22,711 nucleotides of DNA, from NCBI GenBank assembly GCA_905235615.1, contig CAJOMB010000007.1, positions 1 to 22,711 on the forward strand, in the 5' to 3' direction. The notes below the pieces were generated by a model, which was not told where the DNA came from, did no database searches, and saw only the letters and a program-made list of their open reading frames with translations. This stretch comes from an uncultured Bacteroidales bacterium. GTDB lineage: Bacteria; Bacteroidota; Bacteroidia; Bacteroidales; UBA932. Shown here piece after piece: positions 6,321-14,237 of this stretch. Numbering within the stretch: position 1 is the stretch's first letter; each line of letters begins with the position of its first letter. The translations under genes were made by a program, and so were the position numbers.

Positions 6321-7970
6321 ATGAAACGTATGTTATCGGCCCTTTTAGTAACACTGTGCGTCTCCTGTTCCGTGAGGGAGACGGTGCCATTCACCAATCC
6401 GGTCCTTCATTTCGACTATTCCGACCCGGACGTATGCCGGGTGGGGGATGACTATTACATGACGGCTTCCTCCTTCAATTTCTTCCCGGGGCTTCCCATT
6501 CTTCACTCCCGTGACCTGGTGCATTGGGAGCAGGTGGGGGCTGCGCTTTCGGATTATCCCGACTCCGAGTTCCACGAGGCGGTGCAGCACGGCTGCGGCG
6601 TATGGGCACCGGCCATCCGTTACCATGATGGCTGGTATAACATTTTTGTTGGGAATCCTGACAAAGGTGTTTTCATGGTTAGAACTCAGGATGTTACAGG
6701 CCATTGGGAGCCGCCCATCTGGGTGGTGGAGCAGAAGGGCTTCATTGACCCGTGTCCGCTTTGGGACGAGGACGGAAACGCCTGGCTCTCGCATGCGGCC
6801 GCCGGTTCCCGCGCCGGTCTCAAGAGCATTCTCTTCGTGGCCCCCATGAAGGCCGATGGAACCGCCCTCACTGGCCCTTCCCGCATTGTTTATGACGGGC
6901 ATCTGACGCAGCCCACCATTGAGGGAACCAAGTTCTACAAGCGGAATGGCTGGTACTATATCTTTGCACCGGCCGGCGGTGTGGCTACCGGCTGGCAGAC
7001 GGTGCTCCGCTCCCGTAGCGTTTACGGGCCTTATGAAGAAAAGACAGTGATGGCCTGGGCCCCCGGAACGGTGAACGGCCCGCATCAGGGCGCCTGGGTA
7101 GAGGGACCCGACGGCCGAGACTGGTTCCTCCACTTCCAGGACAAGGGTGCGTACGGCCGCATCGTCCATCTCCAACCCCTCACCTGGCAGGCCGATGACT
7201 GGCCCCTGATAGGCGAAGATCCGGACGGGGACGGGGTGGGCGCCCCGGTGGCCGGAGGGCAAGTGGAATTTGTTCCGAAAAAGAGCCGGCGTCCCGGAAC
7301 AGGCCCCTACGGGCTGCCTTACGGCTGGCAATATCCTTCGGTGCCGGGACCGTACTATCACATGGCCCTGCCGGACGGAGGGGTGCGGCTCTACAGCGTG
7401 AAACAGGATCATATCGGCCTTTGGGAATGCCCCAACCTGCTGGAAACCATGTTCCCGGCGGAAAGCTTCACCACCACTGCCAGGCTCACTTTCCATCCCA
7501 ATCCGCAACTGAAAGAGCGGGGAGAGACGGCGGGCTTTGTGGTGATGGGGGAGAGCTATGCCGGTGTGCGTCTTCAAGATACGGCTGATGGCGCCGCCCT
7601 GCAATATATTGAATGTATTGACGCGCACAAAGGGGCCGATGAAACGGTGGCACCCCTTGCCCTTCTGGATTATGAGCTTATTCCGCAGCATCATCCTTAC
7701 AGCTCCGGCAATGTGCCTGAGGTGGCGTATCCGGATGCCCGGGAAGTAACGGTCTGGGTGAGGTTGGAAGTGACGCCGCAGGAGGTGGAGGGGAATGTTC
7801 CCGATGCGATCTGCCGCTTTTCCTACAGTCTTGACGGGGAGTCGTTTACGGCTGCCGGAAAGCCTTTCGTGGCCGCACCCGGCCGATGGGTGGGCGCCCG
7901 GCAGGCTTTCTTCTGCAATCGCTCCGCCTCCAAGAACGATTCGGGTTGGGTGGATGTGAACCTTCTTTAG
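6321..7970 (+). CDS. Glycoside hydrolase family 43 lipoprotein (arabinofuranosidase or beta-xylosidase type)
   Basis: Predicted to remove arabinose or xylose residues from side chains of pectin or related polymers. The 549-residue product begins with a lipoprotein signal (Cys16 after MKRMLSALLVTLCVS). The five-bladed propeller domain (about 25-330) shows the GH43 acids: Asp35 in DYSDPDV as base, Asp143 in GFIDPCPLWDEDG as pKa modulator and Glu201 in PTIEGTKFY as acid. The C-terminal half (about 350-549) looks like the concanavalin-like beta-sandwich that often follows GH43 domains. ATG 6321 is chosen since it starts the signal peptide; the open frame upstream runs through the promoter and operator. 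It is divergent from the lacI operon and 90 bp ahead of the GH28 operon, which has its own promoter. The exact sugar is not clear from sequence. Confidence 0.92.
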   Translation: MKRMLSALLVTLCVSCSVRETVPFTNPVLHFDYSDPDVCRVGDDYYMTASSFNFFPGLPILHSRDLVHWEQVGAALSDYPDSEFHEAVQHGCGVWAPAIRYHDGWYNIFVGNPDKGVFMVRTQDVTGHWEPPIWVVEQKGFIDPCPLWDEDGNAWLSHAAAGSRAGLKSILFVAPMKADGTALTGPSRIVYDGHLTQPTIEGTKFYKRNGWYYIFAPAGGVATGWQTVLRSRSVYGPYEEKTVMAWAPGTVNGPHQGAWVEGPDGRDWFLHFQDKGAYGRIVHLQPLTWQADDWPLIGEDPDGDGVGAPVAGGQVEFVPKKSRRPGTGPYGLPYGWQYPSVPGPYYHMALPDGGVRLYSVKQDHIGLWECPNLLETMFPAESFTTTARLTFHPNPQLKERGETAGFVVMGESYAGVRLQDTADGAALQYIECIDAHKGADETVAPLALLDYELIPQHHPYSSGNVPEVAYPDAREVTVWVRLEVTPQEVEGNVPDAICRFSYSLDGESFTAAGKPFVAAPGRWVGARQAFFCNRSASKNDSGWVDVNLL

Positions 7971-8010
7971 TTTTGAAAATCTTTTAATTTCACTTTTTTT
8001 GCAATTTGTG

Positions 8011-8020
8011 CAAACGTTTG
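8011..8020. promoter_or_regulatory. LacI-type operator 2, upstream of the GH28 promoter
   Basis: CAAACGTTTG is a perfect 10-bp palindrome, the same core as operators 1 and 3. The flanks (TG on the left, GA on the right) are not symmetric, so it may be a weaker site. It lies about where the -33 region of the GH28 promoter should be, with the TATCTTTG box 12 bp downstream. Confidence 0.75.
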
Positions 8021-8032
8021 GATTATTTTCCT

Positions 8033-8040
8033 TATCTTTG
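8033..8040 (+). promoter_or_regulatory. -7 promoter box of the pectin operon (GH28 onward)
   Basis: TATCTTTG matches the Bacteroides -7 consensus and lies 20 bp before ATG 8061, giving a leader of roughly 14 nt. A TTTG at 8005-8008 is 24 bp upstream, longer than the usual spacing, so the -33 contact is weak or replaced by an activator. Operators 2 and 3 flank it. Confidence 0.7.
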
Positions 8041-8060
8041 CAGCACATACAAAGAAACTA

Positions 8061-9521
8061 ATGACCAATAATTTCTTTAAGTCGTTCATTTTCACGACAT
8101 TATTGTTTTTTACCCTCTCTTGTGTACAGGAGGGCAAACGTTTGCACAATATTCCTTTCGACATGCCGGAAGTGCAGCTTCCCTCCATACCCGGCAGGGA
8201 AGTAGTGCTCACAGGCTATGGAGCCGTGGGGGATGGCGTCACCCTTTGCACGGAGGCTTTTTCCCAGGCTTTCGAGGCCTTGGAGAAGCAGGGCGGAGGC
8301 CGCCTTGTTGTCCCGGACGGCATCTGGCTCACGGGTCCCATCGGCCTGAAGAGCCATACGGAACTCCATCTGAGCGACAACGCCGTCATTGTCTTTTCGG
8401 CCCACCAAGACCTTTATCCCATCATCCAGACCAATTTCGAGGGGCTGGATATGAAGCGCTGCCTCTCTCCCATCCATGCGGAGGGCGCGACGGATATTGC
8501 CATCACCGGAAAAGGCACCATAGACGGCAACGGAACCCCCTGGCGGGAACTGAAAAAGCGCAAGGTGGGGGACGATATCTGGAAGCCCACCGTCAAGGAG
8601 GGGGGGGTGCTTTCGGAAGACGGCCAAACCTGGTACCCGGACGAGGGCTATAAGAAAGCCCGCCTCACGGCCGGTTCCCTCAACAAGCAGGCCGATTCCC
8701 TGGACCTTCAGGAAATCAAGACCTTCCTGCGCCCCGTGCTGGTTTCCCTCCGGAACTGCGAACGGGTGCTGCTGGAAGACGCCACTTTCCAGAATTCCCC
8801 GGCCTGGAACATCCATCCGCTGTGGTGCAAACACGTGACGGTGAAGAATATCCAGGTCCGTAACCCCCATTATTCCACCAACGGAGACGGTATAGACATC
8901 GAAGCCTGCGAGAACGTCCATGTGAGCGGCAGCAGTTTCGACGTGGGTGACGACGCCATCTGCATCAAGTCCGGCAAGGACGAGGACGGGCGCCGTTACG
9001 GCATTCCCTGCCGGAATCTGGTCATCGAGAATTGCACGGTCTATCACGGCCACGGCGGCTTTGTGATCGGCAGCGAGATGAGTGGCGGCGCCCGGAATAT
9101 CCTGGTGCGTAACTGCCGTTTCATGGGAACGGACGTGGGCCTGCGTTTCAAGAGCACACGCGGCCGGGGCGGCGTGGTAAAGGACATCTGGTGCCGGGAC
9201 ATCTATATGAAGGACATCAGCTCCTACGGTGTCATCTTCAATCTGTACTATGCCGGTGTGGCGGAGTCGGACAAGGGTGAGGACGGCAAGGAAGATCTCC
9301 TCCCCGTGGACGAGACCACGCCCGAATTCAAAGATATCCATTTTGATCACATTGTTTGCAGTGGCGCCGGGCAGGCCATTTATATCAATGGCCTGCCGGA
9401 GCTGCCCATCCGTGGTCTGGATTTCCATAACAGCGTATTTACCGCCCGCAAGGGTGCGGAAGTACACTATGCCCAGAATGTTACTTTTGACAACGTGACC
9501 GTAAACGGAAAAGCCCTATGA
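8061..9521 (+). CDS. Polygalacturonase, glycoside hydrolase family 28, lipoprotein
   Basis: Hydrolyses alpha-1,4 galacturonide bonds of homogalacturonan or its oligomers. The 486-residue protein starts with a lipoprotein signal (lipobox FTLSC, Cys21), placing it in the periplasm or outer membrane. After a pectate-lyase-like N-terminal segment (YGAVGDG near residues 53-59), the right-handed beta-helix shows the GH28 motifs in order: NGDG with Asp276, GDD with Asp297 and Asp298, GHGG with His331, and RFK with Arg362 and Lys364. GH28 enzymes use the three aspartates for inverting hydrolysis. Extra loops between motifs hint at an exo mode, which is inferred only. It is the first gene of the long pectin operon. 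A LacI-type operator lies in its own codons 25-29, and its stop overlaps the next start by ATGA. Confidence 0.94.
   Translation: MTNNFFKSFIFTTLLFFTLSCVQEGKRLHNIPFDMPEVQLPSIPGREVVLTGYGAVGDGVTLCTEAFSQAFEALEKQGGGRLVVPDGIWLTGPIGLKSHTELHLSDNAVIVFSAHQDLYPIIQTNFEGLDMKRCLSPIHAEGATDIAITGKGTIDGNGTPWRELKKRKVGDDIWKPTVKEGGVLSEDGQTWYPDEGYKKARLTAGSLNKQADSLDLQEIKTFLRPVLVSLRNCERVLLEDATFQNSPAWNIHPLWCKHVTVKNIQVRNPHYSTNGDGIDIEACENVHVSGSSFDVGDDAICIKSGKDEDGRRYGIPCRNLVIENCTVYHGHGGFVIGSEMSGGARNILVRNCRFMGTDVGLRFKSTRGRGGVVKDIWCRDIYMKDISSYGVIFNLYYAGVAESDKGEDGKEDLLPVDETTPEFKDIHFDHIVCSGAGQAIYINGLPELPIRGLDFHNSVFTARKGAEVHYAQNVTFDNVTVNGKAL
8134..8145. promoter_or_regulatory. LacI-type operator 3, inside the GH28 coding start
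   Basis: GCAAACGTTTGC is a perfect 12-bp palindrome with the same core as operators 1 and 2. Its centre is 124 bp downstream of the centre of operator 2 and about 95 bp downstream of the promoter. It could act as a roadblock or pair with operator 2 by DNA looping. It encodes residues just after the lipoprotein cysteine, a region with little sequence constraint. Confidence 0.75.
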
Positions 9522-11170
9522 TGAGATTGTCTTCGCTTGTCGCACTTTGGCTTCTTGCCTGTTCCTTCACCACCGTGCATCTCATGGGAGACAGCACCAT
9601 GGCGGAAAAAGACCTGCCCAAGGCCGGTCAGGAGCGTGGCTGGGGCATGATGTTCCAGAATTTCCTGGACCCTTCCGAGGTGAAGGTGGTCAATTATGCC
9701 CAGAACGGGCGCAGCACCAAGAGTTTCCGGGACCTGGGCCTCTGGGACAAGGTTTATGCTGCCGTGCAGCCTGGAGACTATGTGTTTATCCAGTTCGGCC
9801 ATAACGACGCCAAGGAGAGTGACCCTGCCCGCTATGCGGCCCCCTGGGGCGCCTATCAGGACAACCTCCGCCTCTTCATCGACGGTGTACGGGAGAAGGG
9901 CGGCACGCCGGTGCTCCTTACCCCCGTCGCCCGCCGCTGGTTCAAGGAAAAGGGCCTGGACCGCAACTGTCACGGGGATTATCCCGCCGCCATGAAGGCT
10001 GTGGCCGCCGAGAAGGACGTCACCCTTCTGGATGTCACCACCCCCACGCTGGACTGGTTGCAAGGGCTGGGAGACGAGGCCTCCAAGGCTTATTTCATGA
10101 TTTCAACGGGCAAGGATGACAACACCCACCTGGTACCCTGCGGCGCCCGCAAGGTGACGGAAATTGTCTGCGGCCTCATCAAGGAACAAATCCCTGAGCT
10201 GGCGCAGCACCTTGTCTATTATAATATCGTGATATCGGCCGATGGGCATGGGGACTTCCAGACGGTGCAGGAAGGGGTGAACGCCATTCCCGATTACAGC
10301 CACAAGGAGATTACGAAGGTGCTTGTCCGGAACGGTGTCTATAAGGAGGAGATTTCCATTCCGCACACCAAGTTCCGCGTGCATTTCCGGGGAGAGGACG
10401 CGGAAAAGACCATCCTCACCTATGACAAATACGCCAAGAAGCTCTGGCCAGGACGGGATTTCCCCGTTGGGACCAGCGGCAGCGCCAGCATCTACATCCA
10501 CGCCAGTTACATCACCTTCGAGGACATCACCTTCGAGAACAGCGCGGGTGAGGGCAAGGAAATCGGCCAGGCGGTGGCGGTCTTCTGCGACGGAGACTTC
10601 CTCTTTTTCAACCGCTGCCGTTTCTTAGGCAATCAGGACACTCTTTATACCTATGGCCGATATGGGAAGTTCGGCGGCATCAAACGCAACTACTTCAGGG
10701 ACTGTTATATAGAGGGCACCACGGATTTTATCTTCGGAACCAGCATCGCCTACTTCGAAGGCTGCGAAATCCGCTCCAAGAAAGACAGCTACATCACGGC
10801 CGCCAGCACCCTGGAGGGCCAGAAATACGGCTATGTCTTTTACAAATGCAAGCTCACGGCTGATGAAGGCGTGACCAAGTGCTACCTGGGCCGCCCCTGG
10901 GGCGCCTATGCCAAGACGGTGTTCATCGAGTGCGAACTGGGCAGTCACATTCTTCCGGAAGGCTGGCACGACTGGGAGAAGGACGGCAAGCCGGACACCA
11001 AGAAGAATTCCTATTACGCGGAGTATAGGAATTACGGCCCCGGAGCTGCCGGAGAACGGGTGAAGTGGAGCCACAGGCTCAATGCCCGGCAGGCAGGGGA
11101 GTACAGTTTCGAGAAAGTCATGTACCAGAGCCAGGACGGCATTGTCTGGGATCCTTATAACAACAAATGA
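9518..11170 (+). CDS. Bifunctional pectin esterase: CE12 SGNH acetylesterase fused to CE8 methylesterase
   Basis: Predicted to remove both acetyl and methyl esters from pectin so lyases and hydrolases can act. The 550 residues begin with a lipoprotein signal (lipobox LLAC, Cys15). Domain 1 (about 20-230) is an SGNH hydrolase of the rhamnogalacturonan acetylesterase type: GDST with Ser26, NGRSTKSF, GHND with Asn96 and DNTH with Asp201 and His204. Domain 2 (about 237-540) is a pectin methylesterase beta-helix: GNQDTLY with Gln373 and Asp374, DFIFG with Asp403, and LGRPWG with Arg459 and Trp461. Both active sites look intact. The start overlaps the GH28 stop by ATGA (a second ATG at 9521 is possible), and its own stop overlaps the GH105 start in the same way. 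Confidence 0.94.
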   Translation: MMRLSSLVALWLLACSFTTVHLMGDSTMAEKDLPKAGQERGWGMMFQNFLDPSEVKVVNYAQNGRSTKSFRDLGLWDKVYAAVQPGDYVFIQFGHNDAKESDPARYAAPWGAYQDNLRLFIDGVREKGGTPVLLTPVARRWFKEKGLDRNCHGDYPAAMKAVAAEKDVTLLDVTTPTLDWLQGLGDEASKAYFMISTGKDDNTHLVPCGARKVTEIVCGLIKEQIPELAQHLVYYNIVISADGHGDFQTVQEGVNAIPDYSHKEITKVLVRNGVYKEEISIPHTKFRVHFRGEDAEKTILTYDKYAKKLWPGRDFPVGTSGSASIYIHASYITFEDITFENSAGEGKEIGQAVAVFCDGDFLFFNRCRFLGNQDTLYTYGRYGKFGGIKRNYFRDCYIEGTTDFIFGTSIAYFEGCEIRSKKDSYITAASTLEGQKYGYVFYKCKLTADEGVTKCYLGRPWGAYAKTVFIECELGSHILPEGWHDWEKDGKPDTKKNSYYAEYRNYGPGAAGERVKWSHRLNARQAGEYSFEKVMYQSQDGIVWDPYNNK

Positions 11171-12372
11171 GAAAATCAGCTATCATACTGGCCGCGTTTG
11201 CCTTGACGGCCTGCACGGCCAAGGCGCCGCTGTCTCTGCGGGTGGTGGAGTCTGAAATGACCCGCTTCCCGGAGGCTTCGTATATCGACGGCCTGGAAGG
11301 CAAGCTCAAATGGAACTACACCACCGGCTTGGAGCTCAAGGCCATGCTGGATGTGTATGAGATGGCCGATCAGGTCGGCCATGACGTCCGTCATTCCCGG
11401 CTTGACCGGGAATCTATCCTCTCCTACGTGGACGCGTGGTACGACGCCATCATCGACAGCACGGGCCGGATTTACAAATACAAGAAATCCAATTACTCCA
11501 CAGACCACGTTTGTCCGGGCCGTACGCTGTTCCAACTTTACGACATGACCGGCAAGGAGAAGTACCGTGCCGCCATGGACACCCTTTACAGCCAGCTGCA
11601 GATCCAGCCCCGCACCCCGGAGGGAAACTTCTGGCACAAGGCTGTTTACCCCAATCAGGTATGGTTGGACGGCCTGTATATGGCCCAGCCGTTCTATGCG
11701 GAGTACACCCGTCGCTATGTGACGGACAGCCTGCAGCGGGAGAAAAATTACGGAGACATCGTGCTCCAGTTCTCTACCGCATATGACAAGACCTTCGACC
11801 CTTCCACCGGCCTGTTGCGCCATGCCTACGACGCTTCCCGGGAGATGTTCTGGTGTGATTCTCAGACGGGGCAGAGCGCCCATGCCTGGGGCCGGGCCAT
11901 AGGCTGGTACGTCATGGCTCTGGTGGACGTGATGGAGATAATCCCCGAGGAAGCTTACAGGGTCCACTTGAAGGGTATTCTCAATAATGTCTATGAGGCG
12001 TTGCCCCGTTATGCCGATCCCGAAACGGGCCTATGGTACCAGGTTCTGGACTGCCCTTCCCGCGAAGGAAACTATCTGGAAGCCACCTGCAACGCCATGT
12101 TTGTGTATGCCTGGCTCAAGGGCTGCCGCTTAGGCGCCCTCAAAGGCCGTGAAGAGGCCCTGAAGGCCTATGATTCCCTCCTTGCCACCTTTGTCCGCGA
12201 GGATGAGGACGGCCTTGTAAACCTGAACCGCTGCTGCGAGGTGGCCGGCCTGGGCGGCAAGCAGAACCGCAAAGGAGACTACGACTATTATATCCATGAA
12301 CCTGTCCGCTCCAATGACCCCAAGGGCATCGGCCCTCTCATCTGGGCGGCGCTTGAAAGAGAAAAGCTATGA
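11167..12372 (+). CDS. Unsaturated glucuronyl/rhamnogalacturonyl hydrolase, GH105, with an in-frame repeat insertion
   Basis: GH105 enzymes hydrate the 4,5-unsaturated uronic acid left at oligomer ends by pectate or rhamnogalacturonan lyases, releasing it for isomerisation towards KDG. The 401-residue protein has a lipoprotein signal (Cys16) and an (alpha/alpha)6 barrel. The catalytic aspartate is Asp168 in VWLDGLYMAQPF, and further family segments are STDHVCPGRTLFQLY and SAHAWGRAIGWYVMAL. Residues about 66-83 (MADQVGHDVRHSRLDRES) are encoded by a double-hairpin repeat that also occurs between kdgK and eda. Usual family members have only a short link here between the helices ending LDVYE and starting SYVDAWYD. 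The insertion keeps the frame and lies far from Asp168, so activity is probably kept. Overlaps both neighbours by ATGA. Confidence 0.93.
   Translation: MRKSAIILAAFALTACTAKAPLSLRVVESEMTRFPEASYIDGLEGKLKWNYTTGLELKAMLDVYEMADQVGHDVRHSRLDRESILSYVDAWYDAIIDSTGRIYKYKKSNYSTDHVCPGRTLFQLYDMTGKEKYRAAMDTLYSQLQIQPRTPEGNFWHKAVYPNQVWLDGLYMAQPFYAEYTRRYVTDSLQREKNYGDIVLQFSTAYDKTFDPSTGLLRHAYDASREMFWCDSQTGQSAHAWGRAIGWYVMALVDVMEIIPEEAYRVHLKGILNNVYEALPRYADPETGLWYQVLDCPSREGNYLEATCNAMFVYAWLKGCRLGALKGREEALKAYDSLLATFVREDEDGLVNLNRCCEVAGLGGKQNRKGDYDYYIHEPVRSNDPKGIGPLIWAALEREKL
11361..11415 (+). repeat. Double-hairpin palindromic repeat inside the GH105 coding sequence
   Basis: Two perfect 8-bp hairpins, each with a 5-nt loop: ATGGCCGA/TCGGCCAT (11362-11369 and 11375-11382) and ATTCCCGG/CCGGGAAT (11393-11400 and 11406-11413). 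The unit matches 4230-4177 read on the minus strand, apart from a few mostly paired substitutions and small length changes between and within the hairpins. Its second half (11390-11415) is a 26-nt GTCATTC...GAATCT unit of the same frame as those at 96-121 and 202-227. It is translated in frame as GH105 residues 66-83. Confidence 0.85.
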
Positions 12373-14213
12373 AAACGAAACTTTTTGCCTTCATCGGGTG
12401 CATAGGCATCCTGGCGGCCTGTGGCGGGAAGGACAATCCTTCCGATGGCGGTGGCTCTACTCCTGCGACCACGCAGCCGTCGGCCCCTACCAATCTGAAG
12501 CTTCACAGTTCCACCGAGACTTCCCTTACTTTCCAGTGGGATGCCATGAAGGGGGCGGCCGGTTATTCTTATACCCTTTCCCAAAACGGCACCCAGTTGC
12601 AGGAGGGGAATACCAACAACCGGAACGTGAGCCTGAGCGGTCTGTCCAAAGCGACCACCTATACTTTTACGGTATGCAGCGTTGCGGGCAGCTACAAGTC
12701 TTCCGGAACTTCCATCGAGGCCAAGACAGCCGGAACGGAAGATCCTACGCCTCCGGTATCTTCGATTGAGTATGCCGATTTCCTCATCCCTTCCGATGAG
12801 GAAGACGGCGTGGCCCGTGCTTTCCCCGGTGCGGAAGGTGGCGGCATGTATACCACCGGCGGCCGTGGGGGCAAGGTGTATCATGTGACCAAACTCACGG
12901 ATGACGGCTCTGAGGGCACCCTGCGCTATGGTATTGAGAAGGAGTCCCGGCCCCTCACCATCGTCTTTGACGTGGCCGGCATCATTCCGCTGTCCAAAGC
13001 CCTTAAGATAGAAAAGGGCAATGTCACCCTGGCCGGGCAGACCGCTCCCGGTGGTGGCATTTGCCTCAAGAACTACAACTTCCGCATCGCCGCCAGCAAC
13101 GTGATTGTCCGTTTCATGCGTTTCCGTATGGGCGACGAGGCCAAAACGGAAGACGATGCCCTGAATCTTTATACCGGGGAGAACAATATCAAAGATGTGA
13201 TTATCGACCATTGCTCCCTGAGCTGGAGTACGGACGAGTGTGGTTCTTTCTACGGAATGACCAACTTCTCCCTGCAGTGGTGCATCCTCTCCGAGAGCCT
13301 TCGCATCTCCATCCATGAAAAGGGCAAACATGGGTATGGCGGTATTTGGGGCGGTGCCAACGCCACTTATCACCACAATCTGCTGGCCCATCATGACAGC
13401 CGCAATCCCCGTATTGACCATGACTATGTGTCCACGCTCAAGGGTCCCGTTTCCCTGGTGAACAATGTCATCTACAACTGGGGAGACAACAGCTGCTATG
13501 GCGGAGAAAGCAAACCCGGCAGCGATTTCAAGAAATACAATATCGTCAACAACTACTATAAGCCCGGTCCGGCAACGGCTTCCGGCAAGATCCGCTTCCT
13601 GGATCCCACCGTCAAGTGCTCCAACTGCGATTCCGCGCATCCGGACCAGGTGGTCCCCGGCCATTTCTATATGACGGGCAACATCATGGACGGCAATGAG
13701 GCTTATTCGGCCGACAACTGGAGCGGAAAGGCCACTACGGCATCGGCCGCTTTGATTCCCACCATCAAGGCGACATCGGCCTTCGTCTATTCAGAGAGGG
13801 AGACATCCCTTTCCCTGCACAAAGCTGACGATGCCTTCAAGCAGGTCCTTGATTACGCCGGCGCCAGCCTCGTGAGAGACGCTGTGGATGAGCGGGTTGC
13901 CGAGGAAACGGAGGAGGGCAAATTTACCTTCTCCGGCTCCAATGGTTCCGACAAGGGTTTTATCGACACCCAGAGTGACGTGGGCGGCTGGCCTTCCTAC
14001 AGCGGCACCAAGGTGACGGATACGGACGGCGACGGAATTCCGGATGCTGTCGAGGACGCCTGGGGACTGAACAAGAATGTGGCTTCCGACGGTGCGGCCG
14101 TTACGCTGGACGGGAAGAAGCGCTATACCAACCTGGAAATGTACCTCCATTATCTGGTCCGCGACATCGTGGCGAAGCAGAATGAAAACGGAACCTATAC
14201 CAAACAACTATAA
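12369..14213 (+). CDS. Pectate lyase family PL1 lipoprotein with N-terminal FN3 domain
   Basis: Cleaves de-esterified homogalacturonan by beta-elimination, giving unsaturated oligomers for GH105. The 614 residues start with a lipoprotein signal (AAC, Cys18), a Gly/Ser/Thr-rich linker and an FN3 domain (about 37-121). The parallel beta-helix (about 140-500) has the family opening AFPGAEGGGMYTTGGRGG, a likely calcium region around GDEAKTEDDALN, the IIDHCSLSWSTDE segment and the catalytic-arginine region HHDSRNPRIDH (Arg345 and Arg348). Near the C-terminus DTDGDGIPDAVE (551-562) resembles a calcium-binding thrombospondin-type-3 or dockerin-like loop. A lipoprotein with accessory domains fits a surface endo-acting enzyme. 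The start overlaps the GH105 stop by ATGA. SusC follows after 24 bp. Confidence 0.93.
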   Translation: MKTKLFAFIGCIGILAACGGKDNPSDGGGSTPATTQPSAPTNLKLHSSTETSLTFQWDAMKGAAGYSYTLSQNGTQLQEGNTNNRNVSLSGLSKATTYTFTVCSVAGSYKSSGTSIEAKTAGTEDPTPPVSSIEYADFLIPSDEEDGVARAFPGAEGGGMYTTGGRGGKVYHVTKLTDDGSEGTLRYGIEKESRPLTIVFDVAGIIPLSKALKIEKGNVTLAGQTAPGGGICLKNYNFRIAASNVIVRFMRFRMGDEAKTEDDALNLYTGENNIKDVIIDHCSLSWSTDECGSFYGMTNFSLQWCILSESLRISIHEKGKHGYGGIWGGANATYHHNLLAHHDSRNPRIDHDYVSTLKGPVSLVNNVIYNWGDNSCYGGESKPGSDFKKYNIVNNYYKPGPATASGKIRFLDPTVKCSNCDSAHPDQVVPGHFYMTGNIMDGNEAYSADNWSGKATTASAALIPTIKATSAFVYSERETSLSLHKADDAFKQVLDYAGASLVRDAVDERVAEETEEGKFTFSGSNGSDKGFIDTQSDVGGWPSYSGTKVTDTDGDGIPDAVEDAWGLNKNVASDGAAVTLDGKKRYTNLEMYLHYLVRDIVAKQNENGTYTKQL

Positions 14214-14237
14214 TTAATTAACTAACAACCTAATCTA

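Noticed and set aside
6248..6397. N-terminal extension of the LacI regulator to an upstream start
   Set aside because: It would run through the operator, the promoter and the divergent GH43 start, and would move the helix-turn-helix away from the N-terminus.
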